A program made the position numbers and the translations under genes. DNA of 64,000 bases from positions 124,001-188,000 of the forward strand of contig JAJJXM010000020.1 of the NCBI GenBank assembly GCA_024516155.1, read 5' to 3'. Positions 23,901-36,100 of this stretch are shown one piece after another. Position 1 is the stretch's first letter. Every line of letters begins with the position of its first letter. The stretch comes from Pyronema omphalodes (taxonomy: Eukaryota > Ascomycota > Pezizomycetes > Pezizales > Pyronemataceae). Under the pieces are notes generated by a model, which did not search any database, had not been told where the DNA came from, and was given only the letters and a program-made list of their open reading frames with translations.

Positions 23901-26900
23901 GAATTGTGAATCTTTATTTGTTTCAGATATACCCCACATTTATCTCGGTCCCTTAAACTTTCCAAGTATGATTGCTAATGTCGGTGAATTTGCGGGTTTT
24001 GCAGATCATGTAGCGGGTAGATTTATTTATTTATTCAAGCAACTCACTGCCTGGACCCTAACCTGCGAGCGAAACCGAAAACCACGTTTCAATTCAGTCC
24101 TTTTATACTCTGAGATTACCATAAAACGGGAACGCCTCCATACATAGTTGTTGATGTCAGGGTCCTGTACGACGAGTAGAGCATATACTTGAATTGGAAT
24201 GATTTATAATGATCGGTCCGTATGGGTGGACAAAGGTGCGGCGCTCTGGCGAAGATAATTGATTGAATTAATACAGAGCTATTTTGGCTTTTTAATCAAG
24301 CTATCCAAACGCTCTTGAGGTAAGATTTGTGCAGGAACCCTTCAAGACTGCCTGTAATACCTCGACATCTCCCATCCTTCCCCAGGTTCCCTCGATCCTC
24401 GTCTCTATATTTAACGATGCAGGTTCAATCAATCTAAGTTTCGGTGACAAAGAACTCTATTGCATGGCAGCCATCCCGCTTTATAGCAGGTACTGAATAG
24501 CATATTTCTTATCCCCCGGGTTAACTGTTTTGGACAGTACGACAACTTACACTTAGTTTTTCATATTACTATTCACCCCTTTCCAGCATCATACCATACA
24601 TCCAGTAATTTGATTTAGTAATTGTAGATTATCCCTCGGTGCCGAGGACCCTCCAGTGGCATTGAATTCCTTCGAGCCTATTGATTTCTGGTTGCTGCTG
24701 TGACGTCTGCTATTCAGGTTGTAACCCTTTCAATGTCTACTCTATGGGACGACGCCGTAAAATCTACTCAGACTAGCTGTACGGGGTAATTTACGGTTCA
24801 AGAAACTCCGTAGGATGTGGGTAGCTCTTGTGCTCCGCAGCTCTAGCGACCAAAATACCCTTGTACCCGAGTCTAAGCAACTCTATAAAAGAAATAAATA
24901 ATATCAATCACTAGTTCTCATCAATCATGTGTCTTTCTCTCTAGATATTTGTGGTTTGTATAGCAATTTGTTTCAAGCAACGCTAATTGTATTCAAAGAA
25001 ATGTTCCCGTCATCAAGTCTACAAAGTTGTCATTCAAGCCTGTCAAGATTGTCATTGTTTCAATAGCTCACCCACTGGCACGGGTTAATCGGATTTCGGG
25101 CATATATATAAGCATTACAAGACCGAAGATCCAGTTGATTAGATGCTGTACCTGGGTACAAAGATAAGGGTGGTCTGTAATACATATCACCATGCCCAAA
25201 TTTTTCTCCTCGCCACAGAGAATGTCAAGGCCATTGCCTTTTGTTGATTATGGTAAAAATGGTCTATCATAAGGCGTTCAATCCATTCAGTCTTCTCAAA
25301 GAATCTCTGAAGTTACAATTGTGATGTTGACAAGTGCAAATCATATGCTGTGCGCCAAATTTAACGAGCACCATGAGTACACATTTCATCGAATCTGCAT
25401 ATAGATTGACGGTGGCGCTACGCGTGGCTTGCCGAGACTTGGGCCTATATGCCTTGTACCTGCCAAGCCAATTGGCTGGTGCCACCAAACACCGCTTACA
25501 TACCCACTACTCATCGGGCCGTTCGGTTCTGAAAACCCGCGCACCATGCGACATTGTTGAAGTGGATATAGTTTGACATCATGATTGAAAATCACAACTG
25601 TAACTGAAACATAGTGAACAAACAGGGTAGATGGAACATCGGGATGGCGATTTAAAGGACGATCGGTTGTGAACGTTAGGTAGAAGGCTTGGTGTATAAG
25701 GTTTTCATCGTTCATAAATTAATATTACTTTGCTGCAGTGGAATGAGCTCTCAAACAGCTAAAAGTTAGATTAAAAGAGCTCTATGAAATAGATATAGAG
25801 ATACATAGGGGTTACTTATATTTCTATGCGTTGTGGCACTGGAGTGGACTCTGGACCTCGGTTTAGAGGTTTTAAGTTGTAGAATGTCCGCTTGGCATCA
25901 AGCGCTACAGCTGCATGCGGGATGTTTGTACTATTTCTGCCTGCTTTTCGGGCATTGATGAGGAAGACAAATATCGATAACGCCCAGAGTTTAATGTCTG
26001 GGGCTAGGAGGGCAGGGGTCACTACTTTAGGGAGCTGTCGAAGCTCAAATATAAGTATTCCAGAGAGAGAACTCAACGACCAACCGGTGGAAATCAGTAT
26101 TGGAGGCCACTGTGATAATATAAACACCAATAATAAATATCATACTGAACACGAATGTGATCCCTATTGCGGTGAGCAGGGCCTGGGAGTCAGGAATATG
26201 TACTTTGATCCTACTTATAAAGATCCAAACGCGATTGGGAACGATTTACTGGAATTTTCCAAATCTCACAGTACATCCCAGATTACTGCACCGTAGACTA
26301 CATTGTCTTGATGACAGGAATTTTTGCGGGTAAGGTATGAACTGTAATCCAGGTTTAACCTTCTAAACTTCTCTAATCAAACCCGAAAAATAGTGAATGT
26401 GTTTTTTATTATGTGAATTTTCTATACGTAGTTTGGAATTTCGTTATGATGCATGGCGCCAGGATTTTGCTTGCTTGGTAGATGGTATCAAAGTTTTGGG
26501 TATTTATCGTGTTCATCAGGTGTTATGGGATATATATAGAATTTGATAATGTCTTGCTATGAAAATTTCGCCAGTCAATTCGATATCATAGAAACACTTT
26601 ATTTCGAAATATCTGGTAATAAAGTGGGGAAACCACGCTGGCCGCTAGAGACACACACCGTGCAGGGAGTATATGTATATCACTCATGAATAGTTATGTC
26701 AATGGCATAAGGCACCCCAAGGTGAAAAATTTACAAAATGTGAAGATGGACGCATAAAAATACTGGGAATGTATAAAAGAGAAAAAAAAACGTGTAAAAG
26801 AGCTAGCGGTTTTGAGCATGCTGCAATGGGAGCGCCGTACCGATGTCAGCTGTATGAATAAGCGAGTTAGCCGAGCCACTAAATCAGCTGAAAGTACCCC

Positions 26901-26948
26901 CCGCTCCCCCTCTCCTAAACGCCGCCTGCTACTCATGTTCACTGTACT
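23901..26948. other. Gene-poor spacer between copies A and B
   Basis: About 3 kb with no firm gene. The only candidate is the membrane-protein-like fragment at 25877-26296, listed separately. 24150-25250 shows nothing recognisable. Confidence 0.5.
25877..26296 (+). pseudogene. Possible 3' end of a membrane-protein gene
   Basis: From a splice-acceptor-like TTGTAG at about 25874-25879, an open frame runs to TAG at 26296. It starts with a hydrophobic segment (ASSATAACGMFVLFLPAFRA) ending in a Leu-Met-Arg-Lys basic patch, followed by a polar tail of about 100 residues with clustered His/Cys (EHECDPYCGEQ). This resembles the last transmembrane helix and cytosolic tail of SAT4/PTH11-type fungal receptors. 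No upstream exons with the other helices are recognisable, so it is either a gene remnant or a chance frame. Confidence 0.22.
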
Positions 26949-27880
26949 TCATGCATGCATGCCTTGTACAGCTCACGTCCTGCCAAAATAGATGTCCAAT
27001 CATATTTTGAAATATCGCACCAGTGAAGGTGCGCGCATTCCATCGCCTTCAAGCGGGGTAATGTTGCCCCTCAGCCTCACTAGCAGAACTGCCTGTCCAT
27101 CTCCTGAACCCGTTCATAGCTCTCGCCAAACGGCCCACGGACAACAGAAATAATGTCGACCGGAATCGAATCCGCTGGACTGGCCTTAGCGACATTCCAA
27201 TCAGTTATCCAAGGTATCCAGGCCTACCTCCAACGAGACGACAAGGCGAAGGATATGTGGTACTGGAGGCGGCAAATACGTTGTGTGGACCGAGAATTAA
27301 AGACAGAGCAAATTCTTTTCCGAAACACCTGTCTACGCCTTATCCAAGAAACAAACTTTCATGGCGTCGCCATTTTAATGAATGGAGATGAGCATACACT
27401 ACCGGAGCAATGGAAGCAGTCAGATTTCGAGCATCGATTATCTGAGCTCATGGGACAAGACATTGCGAATACTTTTATTAGAGAAGCAAAAATAATGAGC
27501 GATGCTCTTAGTGAGCTTTTGGAAAGGCTCGGGTTTGACGATAATGAAGTAAAGTGCTTCTATTCATATTTATCCTATATATATACATATGTGACTGATT
27601 AATATTTAATGCAGAAGGAGTACATCATAGCGAATGATGGCAAACTCAACTCCGGAACATCTTGGCTTCGTGCGATCAAATATATTTTGAAGAATAACGG
27701 CCTTCTTACGAAAATCAAGCAATCGAATGGTGTGATAGAACGTATCTTACCTCGACCTACGGTGGGACCAGGAGGTTAGTATCTTCTTAAATATCTAATA
27801 GCCCTCCAAATTTCCCAAAGAGATACAGAACTCTATACCCCCCACGAACTGTGACTAGTTCTTCATCTCAAATATACCGC
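26949..27880. repeat. Segmental duplicate, copy B (partner 22985-23900)
   Basis: Direct-repeat partner of the copy A segment; contains the promoter and first two exons of the full-length gene at 27153-29251. Confidence 0.85.
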
Positions 27881-29251
27881 AAGTTTTATCATTCTTTGCG
27901 TATCCCAGATTGTAAGTCCTTCCAGTTATGGTCGCTGATACTAGTAAAGGTTCTCGAAGGACAGCTCCGCTTGTCAAAATTTATCGGAAAATTCGCAAAA
28001 ACGCGCTAAACCTTCAAGCGGCATTACAGGAAAAACTTGAAGACACGACCTGCGGATGCCAGACAGCACACACTGCCTCTCTTCAATTATTGAAGATTGC
28101 CAACGATTACAATGCGAAAAACTTCGACAAGTTTATAGTACTCTTTGCTAGTAGTTCTCAGTCACCAACCGCCGGGCCCATGACATGGTGTGAACTTGAG
28201 TTTAAGCCGGTCATACAAGATGCAACAGCTGTGCAAGATGTCGGCAGTGGAGGTGCTTCAGTCCCTGAAGAAGATACCACTGCGCAACCCGATGCCGTTA
28301 AATCGCAGAAAAAACGCAAAGTACGCTTCAGCTTTCTGACATTTGGGTCTGGAAAGACTACGCAAACCACTGAGTAAGTACTGAACTCTGTATCAAATCT
28401 TTCAATTCGTCTAATAGCAGTAAAGAACAACACCAGGAACAACTTCCGGCCAGGCCACTGGTCAAACATCCACTACAGAGCAGAAAAAAATTGAATCCCT
28501 TTGCCAGGCGATAAGAGATGCGATAGTTGCCAAGACCGTAACATATTTGGGTGTCCTACATAGCAGCAATCCCCAATGTTCGCATACTATAACCCGAAGT
28601 AAAAAGCTAAACGATAAGTCATACTTGATGGAAACCGTAACACTTGAAAAGTTACTACGTCATGGTATGCTCAAGTGGAGGGATCGGTTGGAGTTGGGTG
28701 TGATTTTGGCTTCGACTGCGATGCTATTGCATGGAACAATCTGGCTCAAAGACAATTGGACAACAAAGGATATATCATTCCTCCAATACCATTCTCGAGC
28801 TCTTAATCCCGATCGTCGAGGATTAAATTCAGCAACTGTCGAGACCGCACACCCAGTACTAGACAGACCACTCATTCGCAGGGATTTTAAAAACGGTGGC
28901 AATGTCATCGAAGAAAATATTCAGACGCAGATTGTCTCGCATAACAGTTTCTTATATTCGCTTGGTTTGATATTGGTGGAACTGTGGTTCGGGGAGCCTG
29001 GAGAATCCATTGATAGATCATGGCCAGATCTTCCCATTCGAAAAATCGACGAACACCTTTGTAAAATCGAGCAAGAAGCCGGTGCTATGTATAGTGGGGC
29101 TGTCGAACGATGTCTGAAAGGAATCGATCACCAGAATAAAGACCTCAACAATGACGACTTCAAAACTGAGGTTGAACTACGGATTGTTTCTAACTTGCGC
29201 CGGCATCTCAACGCATATTCGTCTAGCAATGATCCTAGGGAGGAGATTTAA
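27153..29251 (+). CDS. DUF7580-type fungal protein, copy B (full length)
   Basis: Exons 27153-27548, 27615-27774, 27926-28373 and 28426-29251 join in phase to 609 aa. The N-terminal helical domain begins GIESAGLALATFQSVIQGI, and a basic/aromatic segment follows (KDMWYWRRQIRCVDRELKTE). A middle part has RKIRKNALNLQAALQEKL and CGCQTAHTASLQLLK, then a low-complexity linker rich in Glu, Thr and Lys. The C-terminal domain contains RLELGVILASTAMLLHGTIW and FLYSLGLILVELWFGEPGE, resembling a degenerate protein-kinase fold in which the second motif aligns with the helix F-G region; no catalytic HRD or DFG is seen. This matches the family I know as DUF7580 (name from memory). The function is unknown. 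The N-terminal domain resembles the helical modules found on fungal NLR-like and cell-death proteins, which is an inference only. Confidence 0.78.
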
Positions 29252-29972
29252 GATGCCTGATTATTTTTGATTTTTCTGGAGTATTTCAAATTGAAAGAAT
29301 TTATGGTGATGCTTCGTTTTTTTGTTTCTTACTGCACCGGAGTGTTTTCACGGGCGTCGTGTCTTGTTGCGTTATCTTCGGAGGCAGTATGAAAGTCAGG
29401 GACTAACTAAAGTTGCTTGGAAATTTCGGGTCTCCCAGGGTTTAATCAATTAGTATAATAATGATGCTTTTCTCTTGGAATATCCTTAGGGCGGTTTTGG
29501 GAAGGTTCGACGATTTTGTCACTCGCTATACATGTTGCTCCATAACGATGGCCTATGTACATGCGGCCAATGCATATGTAATACTATTCATTTCTTGAGC
29601 AGTGAGCACGACTTGGCATTGATGAGTCTTAATCAAGGCTCTGTACCTAGAGTTCCTCGAGTCGACTTCCATCCCCATTTTTCCTGCGTTTTGTGCTCCG
29701 CCTTCCTCTCAGAATGCGTATATGTATGTCCTCTCTGCCGGACATCAGATACAGTGAGCTGCGATCTGCGATCTGCGCCTGAGTCACCAGTTGTCCGCAT
29801 CATGCATATGCATAACTCATAGACAGATGCTGGCCAATCATGTCTCGTATCATTAGCCCAGTGATCACACGTAAGTTTCATCGCCTAGAAGTGGGGCAAC
29901 GAAGGTATCGGATCCAAACCCGCTAGATTCTCGAACCGATTACGATCACAAGAAATCCGACGACAAAACATT
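29252..29972. other. Spacer between copies B and C
   Basis: 3' flank of copy B and promoter of copy C. Open frames at 29532-29822 (+) and 29881-29633 (-) overlap each other and lack domains. CGATCTGCGATCTGCG at 29762-29777 is a small direct repeat. Confidence 0.5.
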
Positions 29973-31928
29973 ATGCCTACTGGATTTGAAGAGGCCGGGC
30001 TCGCATTAGCTATCTTCCCAATCCTCGTACAGGGTATCGGCTTGTGGTTTGAAGGGCTATCGATGATGAATAGGATGTGGTGCTGGAAGAAAACGTTGGA
30101 GAATATCCTGAGAGAACTGGATACCGAGAGAGTTCTCTACCACAACACATGCCTCTCATTATTGGAGGCGTGTGGTTACGAAGGGCCGATAGAGGATCTA
30201 ATGAATGGAGATACGGAGTTTAAGAATATGTTGGAGGCGCATATGGGTAAAGACATTGCCCGCGCTTTCCTCAATGAAGCCAGCCAGTTGTTGGGGCTTT
30301 TGAAAGAACTCTTGAACACGCTCAAGATTGATAAACACGTATGTTTGCCCCAGATGCTCCGATACCTACGGGTTGCTCTGCTAACCTCCACTTCTTTTCC
30401 AAAGGGCCGACCGGAGTGTGACTCCAAGGGTCGCATAAAAAACAGCACACGAATGATCATTATCAAGTTAATCTTAAAGAGAGACGAGAATTTGCCACAA
30501 CTGAAGGAAATCTGCACAATCAATAGTCGGATTGAACGACTCGCACCCCGAAGAATAACGACTAACGAAATATCTGGTCATAAAGGCGCAATACCGACAA
30601 AAGCATATCGTAAATTCCAGAAATATGCTTTCAATCTTCACTCAGTTCTTCGGGAAAAGCTCTCGGGTCCTCCATGTAAATGTGCTTCTGCTCATACAGT
30701 TTCTCTCCAGTTATTAAAAAGAATCACGCATACGGCTTTACCCTCGGAGAGAGGTCAAATGAAATTCACACTCTTGTTTTCTTATAAAAGTTCATCTATT
30801 GTGGATACCGTTCAGCAATGTCTCATGGAATTTGAACCAGTTGAGCTTGACGAACCTCCGAGCCCGAATGCAGAAAGCAGTGATCCAGCAACTCCGTCAT
30901 CAAACGAGCAACTTTCGGTTTCCAGTAGCTCCACTGAGCCGAAGAAAACTCGGAAATCTGTGCGCTTTTTCACACGCAAGAAAAATCCCTGCAATAATAA
31001 GGATGATACGATGAATACTGGCAGTAAATTTTCAAAAGTTCTGGGTCGATTCAGATCTTCGGAAGGCAATGGGTACGGATTGCGCCCTTGTTGATACAAT
31101 ATTTTACTGATGTGGAGGATTTTTAGATCCGTGAACACTCAAACACCGGCGCCCAATTGTATCAATCGCTTATACGAGAATCCTCAAAAACAGTACAACG
31201 AACTCTGCCCAATCATACTGGAAGTATGTTCGACCAATAAATTCCATGATTTGGGGATTCTCACTGCAAAGGACTGTCTCCATCATATGCGTTCCATCGA
31301 ATCACAGTCGAGGCTGAATACTATCTCCTTACGAAAACTGCTCGAAGGCACTACGCCTCCCAGAATTCGCGACACCAGAATTCGCGACAGACTCCAACTT
31401 GGACTTACCTTAGCGTCGGCTGCTATTCAACTTCATGGTACGGTTTGGTTAAACGACAGATGGGGAAGTGACGATATATGTTTTCTTCAGGAAGTTAGAA
31501 ATGCCGCACAACTTGATGGTCGTCCAGTCGAAATTTTGGAGCCCTTGCTAGAACAACCGTTGGTGCGTTACGACTTTCAGCCATCCGTCTCTTCCAGCAC
31601 AAACATCAGCGAGACTTCGGAAACGCAACCCGTTTTTCACGACGAATTTCTGTATTCTCTCGGCTGGATTCTGATGGAGCTTTTGTTTGCAAAGCCCAGA
31701 GAGAAAATTGACCCGGAGTGGCGAAGGCTAGACAGCCGGAAAATCAATGAACATTTATGGGAAATCAAACTGACTGCCGGTTTAATGTACAGCGAAGCTA
31801 TAGAGCGCTGCTTGAAAGGATTTGGCATTCGGTATACCGGTGTAAAAAACCTCGACTACCAGAAGAAACTTGAGGAATTCGTTGTTTCCAAGCTACAAGA
31901 TCACTTTGACAGATTCAGTGATTCTTGA
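29973..31928 (+). CDS. DUF7580-type fungal protein, copy C
   Basis: Exons 29973-30338, 30405-31072 and 31127-31928 give 611 aa. The architecture is the same as copy B: GFEEAGLALAIFPILVQGIG at the N-terminus, RMWCWKKTLENILRELDTER, the middle segment FNLHSVLREKL with CKCASAHTVSLQLLK, a Ser/Thr/Lys-rich linker, and a C-terminal kinase-like region with RLQLGLTLASAAIQLHGTVW and FLYSLGWILMELLFAKPRE. Intron 1 (30339-30404, 66 nt) is a multiple of three and has no stop, so an unspliced reading adds 22 residues; comparison with copies A and B shows it is an intron. Protein divergence from B is large, so this is an older paralog in tandem with B. Confidence 0.78.
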
Positions 31929-32179
31929 ACGGAATATTATTGAGACGAATCCAAAGTTTAAACGACGGCAATTATTTCTCAGTTATGGTTCATCAGTGCT
32001 TGCGAATGAGTTTGGGGCTCAACTGACTACGGTGGGGTTTCGTGGGACGAGATATTGGATTATGGCTAGAATACACAATTCTGAACTTACTCATGTATAT
32101 AATGCAGGATGCTACTGTAGAAGCAGTGGGAGTTTAGGAATTATGCGCAATGAGTACTGAATTTCTTTAATTATTTAAT

Positions 32180-32907
32180 CGGATATTATGCAGGATGCCC
32201 CCGCGAAGGATCGTAATTTGCCAGATACCCCCGTCGCTTAAATCTATTCAATATTCCCCCCACTTAGGTGGATAACACCCGCCTACAGGCTACAGCACCG
32301 CGCGCCAAATTTTTCACACGTCTTTTTTTTTTCCGACGTGTATCCCTCGCTTGGAGGTAAAAAGTTTGATTGCATTTCTAGATATTATCCTCAACCACAA
32401 CGACAATGGAGCGCACCAATTCGCTGGCTACCAACATCAATTCCAACGATCTCCAGAGGTCATGCTAGGCAGTTCAGGGGGCTATGGTCTGGGGAGTTAC
32501 CAAACATTCCTGACCGTGCCCATCCACGCTGTACACTATGCAACAGAACTTACCACTATGCAAGCACCTGTGCCAATCCTCGTTCATAGTTTTTGTGCTA
32601 GTTGGGTTATCCAAGGAAGCAGTCATCTGCGGGGGAAGTCTTGTTTTACTCGAGGGAATGTATTTAGAATGTATTTAGAATGTCTGACTTTTACTTCAAA
32701 TGTTTTTCGCAAATGTGAAGTGGATGCGCTGGACCATTTCAAGCGAAAAAAAAAAAAAAAAAAAAAAAAAAGGACGCGTGAAAATTTCGGTGCCCGGTGC
32801 TGTAGGCGGGCGTTATCACCTAAGTGAGGGGAATATTGAATAGATTTAAGCGACGGTGGTATCTGGCAAATTACGGTCTTTCGCGGGGGAATCCTGCATA
32901 ATATCCC
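32180..32907. mobile_element. Fold-back MULE-like element with long terminal inverted repeats (728 bp)
   Basis: Flanked by a perfect 9-bp direct repeat TTATTTAAT (32171-32179 and 32908-32916). The ends start GGATATTATGCAGGAT and are inverted copies of each other for about 150 bp, with shared landmarks CCCCCGCGAA, GTAATTTGCCAGATACC, CGTCGCTTAAATCTATTCAA and CACTTAGGTG, reaching a T-tract on the left (about 32322-32333) and an A26 tract on the right (about 32746-32770). Only about 400 bp of unique DNA lies between the arms. A 9-bp target duplication with long TIRs is typical of Mutator-like elements; no MULE transposase is present. A decayed relative lies at 10193-10743. Confidence 0.85.
32338..32589 (+). 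pseudogene. Zinc-knuckle ORF carried inside the fold-back element
   Basis: An 83-codon frame between the element's arms ends in RCTLCNRTYHYASTCANPRS, whose Cys/His spacing is exactly C-x2-C-x4-H-x4-C, the CCHC zinc knuckle found in Gag-like and other nucleic-acid-binding proteins. The preceding part is rich in Arg, Pro and Trp without a known domain. An overlapping 158-codon frame (32351-32827) runs into the A-tract and is less likely. This may be a captured exon (Pack-MULE style) or a relic of the element's own ORF; the motif could be chance in so short a frame. Confidence 0.4.
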
Positions 32908-32921
32908 TTATTTAATTATAT

Positions 32922-33050
32922 GCTGACCGAGGCCTAAAAGACTCATGTAAGACAAGAAAAGATTCGAACCCCGTGCTCATATTCTAAACCACCGAGTGAC
33001 ACATCTTGATTTACTAGACTATTGCGATCCATCTGACCAAAGAAATAACA
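32922..33050 (-). repeat. Possible tRNA-derived interspersed repeat
   Basis: On the minus strand GGGGTTCGAATC resembles a tRNA B box, and GGTGGTTTAGAATATGAGCAC precedes it as in a tRNA-like head, but the T-stem does not pair, so it is not a functional tRNA. The adjoining CTGACCGAGGCCTAAAAGAC on the plus strand recurs with changes at about 3697-3720. This is consistent with old SINE copies. Confidence 0.3.
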
Positions 33051-33165
33051 AAAACAGAGATAAAAGAAAAAAACAGACAGGAGAGTTACTTTATAGAAAA
33101 CAGGAAAAGACTGAAAAATTGTTTGCTAAGAAATACAGAAGCCCAAGTCATCTCAGTTGCCATTT

Positions 33166-36100
33166 CTAATCTTTCCTCGATTCATCATGTGCTTTGACAT
33201 ATCTATCCAGATTAAGACGCAGTTTAGAAACAATTCGGGCCTTGGCTTCGTTTTGAAAATTTTGATCGTTGAGGTCCTTAATGGGATAATCAATGCCTAT
33301 GAGACAACTTTTGGCAGCTGATGTATACAGCGGTCCAGCATCTTCTTGCATCGCGCTGAGATATTCGTTGATGCTTGATATAGAGAGATTAGGCCACTCG
33401 GAATCATCTCGTTCTCCAGGATGTCCTAGCCAAAGTTCGATTAAGATCAAGCCAAGGGAATACAGAATAGCAGTGCAGGAGCTGGCGGGATTTGTTGTCG
33501 GTTGTCTTCGTTTCCGGGGGGTAGACCGGAATTTTTGGCGGAGAAGAGGTCTATTCAGAACAGGTTTAGCAGCTATGATAGGTGTTCTCAAGTCATTGCG
33601 ATCAAAAGTCTTGTATCGCTTTTGAAGGAAGAAAATATCTGCTTTTCCCCAAAATTCCTGGAGCCAAAATGCGTCTTGTAACTGCATAACAGCAGACGAC
33701 AAAATAACTCCCAACTCCAATCTTTCCATCGGATTAATGAGGCCAAGATCTAATAGAACCGATAATGACACAGTATCCACCAAGTTGTAGAATTCTTCCG
33801 ACTTTCTGCGCGGACGGAGGATGTAAGAATACCGGTATTTGTTGCTACTCAAAATCCCCAGATCATTTACGGTAGCCGATGAGGTTGAAGTCTGGATTTC
33901 ACTGCAAAGGTTTTCGATTATATTTTGATGAGAGGGAACTTTGTTGGACTGCTGACCGATATTTGATTTAGATTTCCTTCTATTTGTGTATGTCAGTAGA
34001 ATGCATCAGAGCAAAAGACTTGGTTTAAAAATCAAGACCGTGTTTATACCTGCTTCCTGAAGATTGTAACCCATCAGATCCTCCGAGTCCCGAATCACCA
34101 GCATCTTTTCTATCAGGAGTACTCAAGAAACTCATAGTCCTTCGCTTAAAAGGCTGCTTAACCTCCCCCGCAACCGAAGATTCTCCAGGTTGTGCCAATG
34201 ACTCTCCAGACTTATTGGTCTCGATTAAGTGCAAAGAAGAATCAACATAGTCAATTGATTCAAACTCAACTATGCACCAGTGAATCGGATGGGTCGGTGA
34301 TTCAGCTTTATAAGCGAATAAGAGCGTTGAGAGCTTCTTATTGTTGTTGCTTCGATTTTTATCATTGATTTGGGTGGGGAGTTCGAGGTAGACAACGTGA
34401 GACTTATCGCATTTACATTCCATCTTAGCGAAACTATCCTGCAAACAAGCATGAATTTGTCCAAAAACGTTTGCTATCTGGGGAAATTTCGCTCGCTTCT
34501 TGTTCTGATTGAGAGCGGAATCGGAATCTTCGCTTGAACTTTCATCCTCGGTGGTATCCTGGTCTGAGTTAGACTCGGACTTGGTGTAGCCATTCTCTTC
34601 CGAGACTCCAGGTAAGCTGAATAATGAGATTTGCTGCATATGGCGCCCTAGATGACTCTGTAGCTGACGGGGATTAAGTTTTTTATCACATAGAGGACAT
34701 GGTTGTTCGGATTGTATTGGTCTTTCGGCTCGGTCGATATAAATATCAAGTTGCTGGTCCGGATCCTGATCATGTGAAATGATTTCTGCGTGATTACTTT
34801 TGAGATGCACTCTAAAGTTATCGGCAGATGTAAACGCCTCAGTACATTTGTTACAAAACCACTCTCGCCTATGTGTATCATTTTCGTGGTTGAACCAATC
34901 GTGCCGGTTTGAGAAGAGATGTGATGCCGTAGTACAATCTTTGAATGTACATACATATGGCCGGAGGTCTTCGAAAACGTGCTTCCTGTTAATCCCCTTA
35001 TTAGTATGCATAGGGAGAATCTTTTGAATGGGGTCAAGTTCCACTTACTTCCAAGACGCACGACTCTCGGTTTCGACTATAATAAAACAATATGGACACT
35101 GAAATGGGCCCTTCTTAGCCTCTTCGGGTGGATCAGGTACTCTTAGATTATCGGAGTCGGCGGAAGAAGACGCGTATGAAGTCTCTGAAAATCCTGTTTC
35201 TGAGCGACTATCAAGGTCAAAGGGCTTAAATACTGAAAATTTTCGATCGCCTTCGTAGAATGTATTCACAGTGGTGTACATGTCAGATCGATCCACGACA
35301 GATTGATAGAAATCATTTTCGTCAATTTCGGAATTTTCTAACCCCGGTGATCCAGGCTGTGATGCAGCTTCAGGCGATGTCGGACGTCGACCAATAATTC
35401 TCTGATGGTGGTCTTGGTAGTATTTAAAAACTTGCCTCCTTTTTGTATTTGCTTTTCCAAGACGTTCAAGCAGATACTGGTCCTTGTCGTCAAATTTGTA
35501 CTTATTGCTGATATGGTCGATATCAAAGGCTAAGTAGTGCGACATGCTGTTGGTGGGCATCCTTTCCAAACGATCTTGGGGCGCTGGACTGCTGATGGCT
35601 ATCGATATTCGGTATAAATAGGTAATTATGTGACTAATCTGTGTCTTTGTCTGGAAGAGCGGTGTATTAAATTCCATAAAGTGTAAAATTTCTGGATCGG
35701 CCTGCATTAAATCGTTTAACTCGGCAATCTCATCAACTTCTGATAGTTCCGGAGACTCCGAATCACAACGATTTTCAGCGTCAACCGGTATTAATTCGCT
35801 CTCTTGAGAAGTTTCGATACTCTCGAAGGCTTTTATAGACTCTGTGTGGAGAGTTTTTCGAGAATCAGCCAGAGATAACTCGTTCGCTTCGGCAAGCTTG
35901 GAAATCTCTGGCGGTTCTGGTAACTGGATTTTTGTGACTATATTCTGGTATTCGGGCTGCGCTTCGCCGGAAATGATTTTCGATGCTATTACCAATTGAA
36001 TGTCAGTACAAATGGTTCCTGATCCCCAATGAATGACACACCCTCCTCCAAAGCATTTCTCAAATCATTCAGCATATCCTCCACTAATTTTTTCATCATG

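Noticed and set aside
30339..30404. 22 extra residues in DUF7580 copy C
   Set aside because: A 66-nt stop-free stretch with GTATGT and AAAG borders at the same position as intron 1 of copies A and B, so it is treated as an intron.
32351..32827. 158-codon plus-strand frame
   Set aside because: It runs through the A26 tract and the inverted arm of the fold-back element (poly-Lys), so it cannot be a normal gene.
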